Made by a program: the position numbers and the translations under genes. From the NCBI GenBank assembly GCA_003450735.1, contig DMEZ01000048.1, positions 1 to 6,821 on the forward strand: 6,821 bases of DNA, read 5' to 3'. The notes beneath the pieces were generated by a model. It searched no databases. It was given only the letters and a program-made list of their open reading frames with translations, and was not told the origin of the DNA. The stretch comes from Elusimicrobiota bacterium. Its GTDB lineage: Bacteria > Elusimicrobiota > Elusimicrobia > UBA1565. Shown here one piece after another: positions 1-6,208 of this stretch (the stretch's first letter is position 1; each line of letters opens with the position of its first letter).

Positions 1-17
1 TCATCTTGTATTGGACA

Positions 18-39
18 AGACTCGTCCCTCCTCGAGTCT
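18..39. other. Inverted repeat (possible hairpin) upstream of cysS
   Basis: Bases 18-24 (agactcg) pair perfectly with 33-39 (cgagtct) around an 8-base loop. No T-run follows, so it is not a standard intrinsic terminator. It lies just ahead of the A/T-rich promoter-like box of cysS, so it could be the end of an upstream transcript, an operator, or chance. The sequence does not decide between these. Confidence 0.3.
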
Positions 40-45
40 CCGCGA

Positions 46-56
46 TTTAATAGAAT
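46..56 (+). promoter_or_regulatory. Possible -10 region of cysS
   Basis: The stretch tttaatagaat is a clear A/T island in very GC-rich surroundings. It contains two overlapping -10-like hexamers, tttaat (46-51) and tagaat (51-56), each one mismatch from tataat. No convincing -35 box lies at the usual spacing. Either hexamer would place the transcript start close to the GTG at 63, implying a very short leader or a leaderless mRNA. Confidence 0.35.
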
Positions 57-62
57 AGCCTC

Positions 63-1451
63 GTGCCCGCTCCCCAGCTGCGCCTCTTCAACTCCCTGAC
101 GCGGACTCTCGAGCCCTTCGCCCCCGCCTCGCCCGACGGCGCCGTGGGCCTCTACACCTGCGGGCCGACGGTCTACAACTACCTCCACGTTGGCAACTAC
201 CGCACCTACGTCTTCGAGGACAGCCTGCGCCGCGGACTCGAGTTCCTCGGCCTCAATGTCCGCCACGTCATGAACGTCACCGACGTCGGCCACCTCACGA
301 GCGACGCCGATGAGGGCCAGGACAAGCTCGAGCTCGGCGCCGCCCGCGAAGGCAAGACCGCCTGGGAGATCGCGGCCTTCTACACCCAGACCTTCGTCGA
401 GGACTCCCAGAAGCTGAACCTCCTGCCCCCGGACGTGCTCTGCCGCGCCACCGGCCACATCCCCGAGCAGATCGCCCTGGTGCGCCGCCTCGAGGAGAAG
501 GGCGTCACCTACCGCACCGCGGACGGAGTCTACTTCGACACCGCCAAGTTCCCCGGCTACGGGCGCATGGCCGGAGGCCGGGCGCACTTCGAGGGCCTGC
601 AGGAGGGCGCCCGCGTCCAGGTCAACGAGGAGAAGCGCAATCCGACCGACTTCGCCCTCTGGAAGTTCTCCCCGGCGGACGCCAAGCGCCAGATGGAGTG
701 GGATTCCCCCTGGGGCAGGGGCTTTCCCGGCTGGCACCTCGAGTGCTCGGCGATGGCCATGAAGTACCTCGGCGAGACTTTCGACATCCACTGCGGCGGG
801 GTGGACCACATCCCCATCCACCACACCAACGAGATCGCCCAGGCCGAGGCCGCCACCGGCAAGCCCTTCGTGCGCTTCTGGCTGCACGGCGAGTTCCTCG
901 TGGTCAACAAAGCCAAGATGGCCAAGTCGGCCGGCGGCTTCATCCGCCTCGCCGACCTCGAGGCCAAGGGCTTCGACCCCCTGGACTACCGCTACTTCTG
1001 CTTCGGCGCCCACTACCGCCGCCAGCTGGAGTTCTCCTGGGAGGCCCTCGAGGCCGCCCAGACCGCCCGGCGCAAGCTGCGGGAGCGCTGTCTCGAGCTC
1101 GCGAAGCTCCCCGCCGGCGAGGCGCCGGCCGCGCTCGACGCCTTCCGCGAGCGCATCGCCGACGACCTGGACATGCCCGGCGCCCTGGCCTCCGTCTGGG
1201 ACGCGCTCCGCGCCCTACCGCTGGAGGGCCAGCACGGCTTCCTGAAGGAGGCCGACCGGGTGCTGGGCCTGCGGCTCTTCGCGCCCGTCGACGACCGCTT
1301 GCCTGAAGAGCTCCAGGCCCTCTTCGACCGCTATTGCGCGTCCCGCAAGGCCAAGGATTTCGCCAGTTCGGACTCCCTGCGCAAGGAGCTCGCGGGGAAG
1401 GGCGTGCGCATCAAGGACACCCGGGAAGGCTCCACCTGGGTCCGAGGCTGA
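63..1451 (+). CDS. cysS: Cysteinyl-tRNA synthetase (CysRS)
   Basis: Class I aminoacyl-tRNA synthetase that charges tRNA-Cys with cysteine using ATP, in the cytoplasm. The 462-residue length is normal for the bacterial enzyme. The N-terminal catalytic domain has CGPTVYNYLHVGNYRTY with the HIGH-type motif as HVGN (residues 42-45). The KMSKS loop reads KMAKS (285-289), an Ala for Ser change. The expected zinc ligands are present: C33, C228 (GWHLECSAM), H253 and E257 (HHTNE). The C-terminal helical tRNA-binding region ends with the usual AKDFASSDSLRKEL and GVRIKDT segments. The GTG start fits because the family begins only a few residues before the LRLFNSLTR strand and no other start lies nearby. 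No Shine-Dalgarno sequence is visible upstream. It is first in a run with the methyltransferase and the CDF gene. Identity is nearly certain from the motifs; the start is likely. Confidence 0.97.
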   Translation: MPAPQLRLFNSLTRTLEPFAPASPDGAVGLYTCGPTVYNYLHVGNYRTYVFEDSLRRGLEFLGLNVRHVMNVTDVGHLTSDADEGQDKLELGAAREGKTAWEIAAFYTQTFVEDSQKLNLLPPDVLCRATGHIPEQIALVRRLEEKGVTYRTADGVYFDTAKFPGYGRMAGGRAHFEGLQEGARVQVNEEKRNPTDFALWKFSPADAKRQMEWDSPWGRGFPGWHLECSAMAMKYLGETFDIHCGGVDHIPIHHTNEIAQAEAATGKPFVRFWLHGEFLVVNKAKMAKSAGGFIRLADLEAKGFDPLDYRYFCFGAHYRRQLEFSWEALEAAQTARRKLRERCLELAKLPAGEAPAALDAFRERIADDLDMPGALASVWDALRALPLEGQHGFLKEADRVLGLRLFAPVDDRLPEELQALFDRYCASRKAKDFASSDSLRKELAGKGVRIKDTREGSTWVRG

Positions 1452-1452
1452 G

Positions 1453-2199
1453 ATGAAACAACCCTCCCGCTGGCTGTTCGGCACTCACGTCGTCGAGGAG
1501 ACCCTGAACTCCGGGCAGATGGAACCCCGGGAGGTCTGGATCCAGCGCGACCGGGGACGCAACTCGGCCGAGCTCGCCAAGACCGCTAAGGGCAAGGGCA
1601 TCCACGTCCGCTGGGTGACCCGGCGCGAGCTCGACAAGCTGGCCTCGGGTGAGTCCCACCAGGGCCTCGCCGTCCGGGTCGACGCCCCGGGCTCCGACGA
1701 TTTCGAGGAGTTCCTCGCCGCTCTGCCCGAGCCCGTCCGGGCCCAGACCGTCCTCGTGGCCCTCGACCAGGTCCAGGACCCCCAGAACGTCGGGGCCATC
1801 GCCCGGAGCGCGCTCTGCCTCGGGGCCGGCGCCCTGCTCGTGCCCGACCGCCGCAGCGCCGGGGCCAGCCAGGGGGCCCTGAGCGCCTCGGCCGGGGCCC
1901 TCTCGAAGATCCCGGTCTTCCAGGTCGGCAACCTGGCCCAGACCCTGACGAGCCTCAAGGAGGCCGGGTTCTGGATCTATGGGGCCGACATGGAGGGGAC
2001 GACGTCCTGGGACGTGCGCTTCAACCGCCCCATGGTGCTGGTCATCGGTTCGGAGGGCGCGGGGATGAGGCCGCTGGTGCGCTCCCGCTGCGACGAGGTG
2101 GCTTCCATCCCCCAGGCTCCCGGCGGGGTGCAGAGCCTCAACGCCTCCGCGGCCGCCGCCATCCTGCTCTACGAGGCTTCCCGCCAGGCCCATGCCTGA
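1453..2199 (+). CDS. rlmB: SpoU-family rRNA 2'-O-ribose methyltransferase (RlmB/TrmH group 3)
   Basis: AdoMet-dependent methyltransferase of the trefoil-knot (SPOUT) superfamily. In this group the E. coli member methylates the ribose of G2251 in 23S rRNA, but some relatives act on other rRNA or tRNA sites, so the exact target is inferred. An N-terminal RNA-binding domain (about residues 5-75, beginning WLFGTHVVEETLNSG) precedes the catalytic domain. Motif 1 is DQVQDPQNVGAIARSA with N112 and R118. Motif 2 is VLVIGSEGAGM (196-205) with E201. Motif 3 is QAPGGVQSLNASAAAAI (221-237), which forms the knot and cofactor site. The 248-residue length is typical. ATG 1453 follows the cysS stop by one base, with a weak GAGG at 1444-1447 inside cysS, so translational coupling is likely. 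Its 3' end overlaps the next gene by 8 bases. cysS next to an rlmB-type gene is a known bacterial arrangement. Confidence 0.93.
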   Translation: MKQPSRWLFGTHVVEETLNSGQMEPREVWIQRDRGRNSAELAKTAKGKGIHVRWVTRRELDKLASGESHQGLAVRVDAPGSDDFEEFLAALPEPVRAQTVLVALDQVQDPQNVGAIARSALCLGAGALLVPDRRSAGASQGALSASAGALSKIPVFQVGNLAQTLTSLKEAGFWIYGADMEGTTSWDVRFNRPMVLVIGSEGAGMRPLVRSRCDEVASIPQAPGGVQSLNASAAAAILLYEASRQAHA

Positions 2200-3091
2200 G
2201 ACGCACCGCTACTACGACTGCGAGGGCACGGGCGAGGAACACGAGCACGGTCCCCAGAGCCTCAAGCCCCTCGCCTACGCTTTCTCGCTGACCGCCCTCA
2301 TCTTCCTGGCCGAAGTCGCCGGCGGCTTCTGGACGGGCTCGCTCGCCCTGCTTTCGGACGCGGCGCACATGGCCGTGGACGTCGCCGCCATCGGCCTGGG
2401 CCTTTTCGCCGCGTGGGCCTCCGCCCTCCCTCCGGACAAGGAACGCACCTTCGGCTACCGGCGAGTGGAGGTGCTGGCCGCGCTCATCAACGGCCTCGCC
2501 CTATGGGTGGTGGTCGGGATGATCCTGCACGAGGCCTACGAGAGGTTCAGGAGCCCGGTCCCCGTGGAGCACCTGGGCGGCATGCTCGCCATCGCCGCGG
2601 TCGGCCTGCTCTGCAACCTGGCCTCGGGCGCCTTGCTCTACCACAAGCACGAGCACAGCCTCAACCACAAGGCCGTCTTCCTGCACGTGCTCTCGGACGC
2701 GCTCGGCTCGATCGGGGCCATCGGGGCGGGGCTGGTCATGTGGAAGACCGGCTGGTGGCTGGCCGATCCCCTGGCGAGCCTCTTCATCTGCGCCATCATC
2801 CTCGCCGCGTCCTACCGGCTGGTCAAGGAGTCGATCCACATCCTGCTCGAGGGCGCGCCGTCCCACCTGAAGGTCGAGGAGATCCGCTCGGCCCTCCTCG
2901 GCATCGAGGGCGTGGCCGGCGTGCACGACCTGCACCTCTGGAGCCTCTCGACGGGGGCGCCGTCCATGAGCGGGCACGTCGTCCTGAAGGCCGGCGGGAG
3001 CGCGAAGGCGGTGCTGAAGGAGAGCGCGAAGGCGTTGGAAGAGAAGTTCTGCCTGAAGCACGTCACCCTGCAGGTCGAACACCCAGACTAG
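2192..3091 (+). CDS. Cation diffusion facilitator, Zn2+-type efflux transporter (CzcD/ZitB-like)
   Basis: Inner-membrane antiporter that exports Zn2+ and related divalent cations in exchange for protons. The 299-residue protein has a short His/Glu-rich N-terminus (EEHEHG, 15-20), six predicted membrane helices and a C-terminal cytoplasmic dimerisation domain from about residue 225, containing HDLHLWSLSTG. The transport site is of the H/D type found in ZnT and CzcD-like members: H59 and D63 in helix 2 (SDAAHMAVD) and H165 and D169 in helix 5 (LHVLSDALG). The family signature GYRRVEVLAALINGL follows helix 2. The His-rich loop between helices 4 and 5 is short (YHKHEHSLNHK). The ATG lies within the last codons of the methyltransferase (8-base overlap), which suggests coupled translation. 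Zinc preference is inferred from the H/D site; cobalt or cadmium transport cannot be excluded. Confidence 0.92.
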   Translation: MPETHRYYDCEGTGEEHEHGPQSLKPLAYAFSLTALIFLAEVAGGFWTGSLALLSDAAHMAVDVAAIGLGLFAAWASALPPDKERTFGYRRVEVLAALINGLALWVVVGMILHEAYERFRSPVPVEHLGGMLAIAAVGLLCNLASGALLYHKHEHSLNHKAVFLHVLSDALGSIGAIGAGLVMWKTGWWLADPLASLFICAIILAASYRLVKESIHILLEGAPSHLKVEEIRSALLGIEGVAGVHDLHLWSLSTGAPSMSGHVVLKAGGSAKAVLKESAKALEEKFCLKHVTLQVEHPD

Positions 3092-3100
3092 ACGGCTCCC

Positions 3101-3116
3101 CTACTGCCGCTTCTCC
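3101..3116. repeat. 16-bp direct repeat, left copy
   Basis: ctactgccgcttctcc is identical to 6193-6208 in the same orientation. On the - strand this copy reads gag-aag-cgg-cag-tag, which repeats the last four codons and stop of the receiver gene. Its first base on the - strand (3116) is also the G of the TAG stop of the pseudokinase-WD40 frame. It occupies most of the 24-base gap between the convergent CDF and WD40 genes. The flanking bases differ on both sides of the two copies. Confidence 0.85.
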
Positions 3117-6100
3117 TATGGCGACGAATCGGGCAGTCGGTTGATGTCCGATTTCCAGGGCGCCAGTTTTCTCTTGATCCTGTGCCACTCTTTGATGGGG
3201 ATCGTTTCAGGCTCCCCGTCATCGTTGATCCTGAAGAAGCTGGCCGCTTGCGCCATCCATGTGAGTTTGTTCGACGGGGTGTCTTCAAGAAGCCACGAAA
3301 CATCCCAAAGCCGGGCGGTGTTATCGGTGCCTCCCGTAGCGATCGTCTTCCCGTCCGGGCTGAAGGCGCCTGACCATATCACGCCCTCATGACGCATGGC
3401 TTTGCCGATCGGTTCGCCGCTCTTGGCATCCCAGATCCGGGCCGTCTTGTCATTGCTTCCGGTGAGAAGGGCTCTCCCATCCGGGCTGAAGTCGACTGCC
3501 TGGATCGCGTTGTCATGCCGCAGGATCTTGCTTAGTGGCCGTCCAGAGCCGGCATCCCATACTCGGGCGGTCTTATCCATGTTCCCTGTAAGCAGACGCT
3601 TCCAGTCCGTGCTAAAAACCACCTTCATCACGGGTTGCTCATGCCGCATGGCCTCGCCTATCGGCTTATCGATGCGGACGTCCCAGAGCCGGTCGTACTC
3701 CCCGTTCCAGACGAGCGCTGTCCTTCCATCCGGGCTGATGGCCCAGATCCTTGCACAATGCTTATGCCCAAGGGCCTTCCCTTCGGGTTTCCCGGTGCCG
3801 GCGTCCCAAAGGCGGAGGGTGGCGTCATGGCCGGTCGTCAGCACCTGCTTGCCGTCCGGGCTGAAGGCGGCAAGTTCGACGGCCCCATCATGCCGCAGGA
3901 CATTGCCTGTGGGTTTGCCGGTCCTGGCATCCCAAAGTCTTGCAGTCCAGTCATCGCTTCCCGTCAGCACGGTATTCCCATCCGGGCTGAATGCGACTGC
4001 CGAGATCTCTTGATCATGCCGCATGACCTTGCCCGCAGGCTCGCCCGTCTGAGCATCCCAAAGCCGCGCGGTCTTGTCCCGACCTCTTGTCAGGATACGC
4101 TTCCCGTCCTGGCTGAACAAAGCGGATACCACCCAGCCTTCATGCCTCATGACCTTGCCGATGGGTTCGCCGGTCTGTGCATCCCAAAGCCGGGCGGTTC
4201 GATCCCAACTGCCCGTCACTACGCGCTTCCCGTCCTGGCTGAAAGAGACCGGGCCGACTGCGTGGTCATGCCGCAGGGTCTTGGCCATGCGTTTCACAAG
4301 CTTCACGTCCCATAGACGCGCAATGCCGTCCATTACCCCTGTGAGCACGAATCTCCCATCCGGGCTGAAGGCCACCGCATCGACGGAGTCGCCATGCATC
4401 ATGATTTCGCCGACCGGCTCACCGGTTTTGGCATCCCAAAGCCTGGCGGTCTTGTCCTCGCTGCCTGTCAGCGCGAACTTCCCGTCCGGGCTGAAAGCGA
4501 CGGCCTCGATGATGCCGGCATGCCGCATGATCTTGCCCAGCGGTTTGCCGGTCTTAGCATCCCATAACTTGGCGGTCTTATCCCAGCTTCCCGTCAGCAC
4601 CGACGTCCCGTCAGGGCTGAAGGCGACTCCTCCGATCGCGTCATCATGCCTCATGACCTTGCCGACCGGCTTGCCGGTCTCGGCATCCCATAGCTTGGCG
4701 GTCTTATCATGCCCGCCCCCTGTCAGAATGAGCTTTCCTCCAGGGCCATAAGCGACTGTGTTGATCCCGGCGCTGTGTCGCACGGCCTTGCCAACCGGCT
4801 TGCCGGTAAGGGCATCCCATTGCTGAGCAGTTCCGTCCGAACTCCCAGTCAGCACGCGCTTCCCATCCGGGCTGTAAGCCATCGAGCTGACAGCTTTATT
4901 CAGCCGGATGACCGCGCCTATCGGCATGCCGGTCTTGGCATCACAGAATCGGATAGTCTTGTCACCCCAACCCGTGAACACGCGCTTCCCGTCCGGGCTG
5001 AAGGCCACCGCCACAACCGCGCCGTCATGCCCCATCATCTCACTTATCGGTTCGCCCGTGGCGGCATCCCAAAGCCGAACGGTAGTGCCCCAGCCACCCG
5101 TCGCTGCGCGCTTCCCGTCAGGACTGAAGGCGATGCTGCGGATGGCGGTCTTGTGTTGGAATACGAGCTTCGGGATCCCCGCCGCGGAGACATGGGCCCG
5201 TACATTCGCCTGAGCCATGAAGGACGGGCGCAGTCGATTGGATTCGGCGTAGTAGAGCGCCGCGAGGGCGTCTTCCCCCTTCTCGGAGTACTGTCGCCCC
5301 TGAATCGCGTATGAGAGCGCCAACTGTGTTTTGAGGGCTTGATGCTGCCGGTAGGCTTCCGCTCCCGCCGCCATGCCGCCTGCGACGGCGATCCCGCATA
5401 GCACGGCCAGCGCCGCCCGGCGTCGTGTGAACTTCTTGAGCCGGTAGAAAGGGTGAAGGGCCAGGGGGCTTACCGGTCTGTTCTCGCTATGCGCCTTCAG
5501 GTCGTCGAGGATCTCCGTTGCCGCCGAGTAGCGCTTGGCCGGGTCCGAGTGCGCGCACTTATCGACGATCGCCCCGATATCCTCGTCTACCCCGTTGCGC
5601 GAAAGTTCTCGACAGCTCGCATGCGGCCGGCCATGCTGAGAATCTCCCGCCAGAACCGCCCGCATCGTGATTCCCAGTCCGTGGATATCGCCTCGAACAT
5701 CCGCCGGGAGCGGATTGCCGAAATTCGAGACGCGCGCGTGGCCTTCTTCGTCCAAGAGGATGTTGGAAGGCTTGATGTTCCCGTGAATGAGGCCTTTGGA
5801 ATGGATGTAGGCCAGCGCCTGCGCAATCTCCGCCAGCCACTGGGCGGCTTTTTCAGGGGGGGCGGGCTTCCGCATGCAGACGAACTGCTCGAGGGAGCCG
5901 TGTTCCAGGTAGTCCATGGCGTAGTAGGGGGGGAGGCTCTCGATGCCCACGTCCAGGATGGAGACGATGTGAGGATTCTTCCCCAAGCGGGTGAGCTGCT
6001 CGATCGAGAACAGAAGAGAAGGCCGGCTCCCGCCGTCGGGGCCGGTGAATGCTTTTACCGCCACCCATCTGCGGGTCCGGACCTGCCAGGCTTTCCAGAC

Positions 6101-6193
6101 CTCGGACGTACTGCCGCGGCCCAAAGTCCGAGTCAGGACGTACCCGGCGATCTTGGGAGCTGAAGGATCTTGCTCTGGAACGGGCTCTTCAGC
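3116..6193 (-). CDS. Membrane-anchored pseudokinase with C-terminal WD40 propellers (5' end unresolved)
   Basis: Residues are counted from codon 6193-6191. About 10-240 form a Ser/Thr-kinase fold: glycine loop LGRGSTSEV (24-32), ATP-site lysine in WVAVK (K47), and a C-lobe ending in DPAKRYSAATEILDDL. The catalytic loop reads IHGNIKPSN (HRD to HGN, N139) and DFG is NFG (N157). Only 12 residues separate NFG from the helix-F aspartate (D169, DIHGLG), so the activation loop and APE motif are absent and no phosphotransfer is expected. One membrane helix follows (about 260-278) after a basic stretch (RLKKFTRRR), suggesting a cytoplasmic kinase fold and an external WD40 part. A linker (about 283-345) leads to fifteen WD40 repeats (346-971) and a 54-residue tail. 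No ATG, GTG or TTG occurs in frame between GTG 6586, deep inside the upstream gene, and TTG 6124 in the glycine loop; the next is GTG 6064. The frame is -1 to the receiver gene. Automated annotation may start it at 6124 or 6064. Codon use is looser than in the + strand genes. A sensory or scaffold role is inferred. Confidence 0.8.
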   Translation of the reverse strand, partial: AEEPVPEQDPSAPKIAGYVLTRTLGRGSTSEVWKAWQVRTRRWVAVKAFTGPDGGSRPSLLFSIEQLTRLGKNPHIVSILDVGIESLPPYYAMDYLEHGSLEQFVCMRKPAPPEKAAQWLAEIAQALAYIHSKGLIHGNIKPSNILLDEEGHARVSNFGNPLPADVRGDIHGLGITMRAVLAGDSQHGRPHASCRELSRNGVDEDIGAIVDKCAHSDPAKRYSAATEILDDLKAHSENRPVSPLALHPFYRLKKFTRRRAALAVLCGIAVAGGMAAGAEAYRQHQALKTQLALSYAIQGRQYSEKGEDALAALYYAESNRLRPSFMAQANVRAHVSAAGIPKLVFQHKTAIRSIAFSPDGKRAATGGWGTTVRLWDAATGEPISEMMGHDGAVVAVAFSPDGKRVFTGWGDKTIRFCDAKTGMPIGAVIRLNKAVSSMAYSPDGKRVLTGSSDGTAQQWDALTGKPVGKAVRHSAGINTVAYGPGGKLILTGGGHDKTAKLWDAETGKPVGKVMRHDDAIGGVAFSPDGTSVLTGSWDKTAKLWDAKTGKPLGKIMRHAGIIEAVAFSPDGKFALTGSEDKTARLWDAKTGEPVGEIMMHGDSVDAVAFSPDGRFVLTGVMDGIARLWDVKLVKRMAKTLRHDHAVGPVSFSQDGKRVVTGSWDRTARLWDAQTGEPIGKVMRHEGWVVSALFSQDGKRILTRGRDKTARLWDAQTGEPAGKVMRHDQEISAVAFSPDGNTVLTGSDDWTARLWDARTGKPTGNVLRHDGAVELAAFSPDGKQVLTTGHDATLRLWDAGTGKPEGKALGHKHCARIWAISPDGRTALVWNGEYDRLWDVRIDKPIGEAMRHEQPVMKVVFSTDWKRLLTGNMDKTARVWDAGSGRPLSKILRHDNAIQAVDFSPDGRALLTGSNDKTARIWDAKSGEPIGKAMRHEGVIWSGAFSPDGKTIATGGTDNTARLWDVSWLLEDTPSNKLTWMAQAASFFRINDDGEPETIPIKEWHRIKRKLAPWKSDINRLPDSSP
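3281..5158 (-). repeat. Fifteen in-phase tandem WD40 repeats of about 126 bp
   Basis: Repeats begin on the - strand at 5158, 5032, 4906, 4780, 4651, 4525, 4399, 4273, 4147, 4021, 3895, 3769, 3646, 3520 and 3394. Twelve of the fourteen steps are exactly 126 bases; the fourth repeat is one codon longer and the twelfth one codon shorter. The common unit resembles RHDxAVxAVAFSPDGKxVLTG followed by SxDKTARLWDAxTGxPxGKxM. The most divergent units are the second (RFCD), third (AQQWD), seventh (GIARLWDVKLVKR) and twelfth (WNGEYDRLWD). Uniform spacing points to expansion by internal duplication. The last repeat runs into a non-repeat tail. Fifteen units could fold as a seven- and an eight-bladed propeller, or as two seven-bladed propellers plus one spare blade. 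Confidence 0.9.
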
Positions 6194-6208
6194 TACTGCC
6201 GCTTCTCC
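6193..6208. repeat. 16-bp direct repeat, right copy, spanning the receiver stop codon
   Basis: ctactgccgcttctcc is identical to 3101-3116. On the - strand it contains the receiver gene's last codons gag-aag-cgg-cag and its TAG stop (6195-6193). The pseudokinase frame runs straight on from this copy, one base out of phase. Together the two copies bracket a segment of about 3.09 kb holding the whole pseudokinase-WD40 frame. Confidence 0.85.

Noticed and set aside
1..62. T-box riboswitch or -35 box (ttggac, 11-16) ahead of cysS.
   Set aside because: The leader is far too short and lacks T-box motifs. The -35-like hexamer is about 29 bases or more from any -10-like box, which is too far.
698..1306. 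Alternative + strand frame inside cysS, and - strand frames across cysS, rlmB and the CDF gene.
   Set aside because: They are Arg/Pro/Gly/Ala-rich shadows typical of GC-rich DNA. The true frames have complete family motifs.
3092..3140. Bidirectional terminator between the convergent genes (actgcc 3103-3108 against ggcagt 3132-3137).
   Set aside because: The stem is only 6 bp with a 23-base loop and no T-runs; it is too weak to call.
3281..5158. CRISPR-like array, because of regular spacing.
   Set aside because: The period is 126 bp with no short constant repeat and variable spacer pattern. The units translate as WD40 blades in one open frame.
3396..5314. Several long + strand open frames across the WD40 region with repeated peptides such as LPSGLKA and LASQS.
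   Set aside because: They are the antisense of the in-phase WD40 repeats. The 126-bp period keeps the opposite strand open and makes its peptides repeat. They do not look like any known protein.
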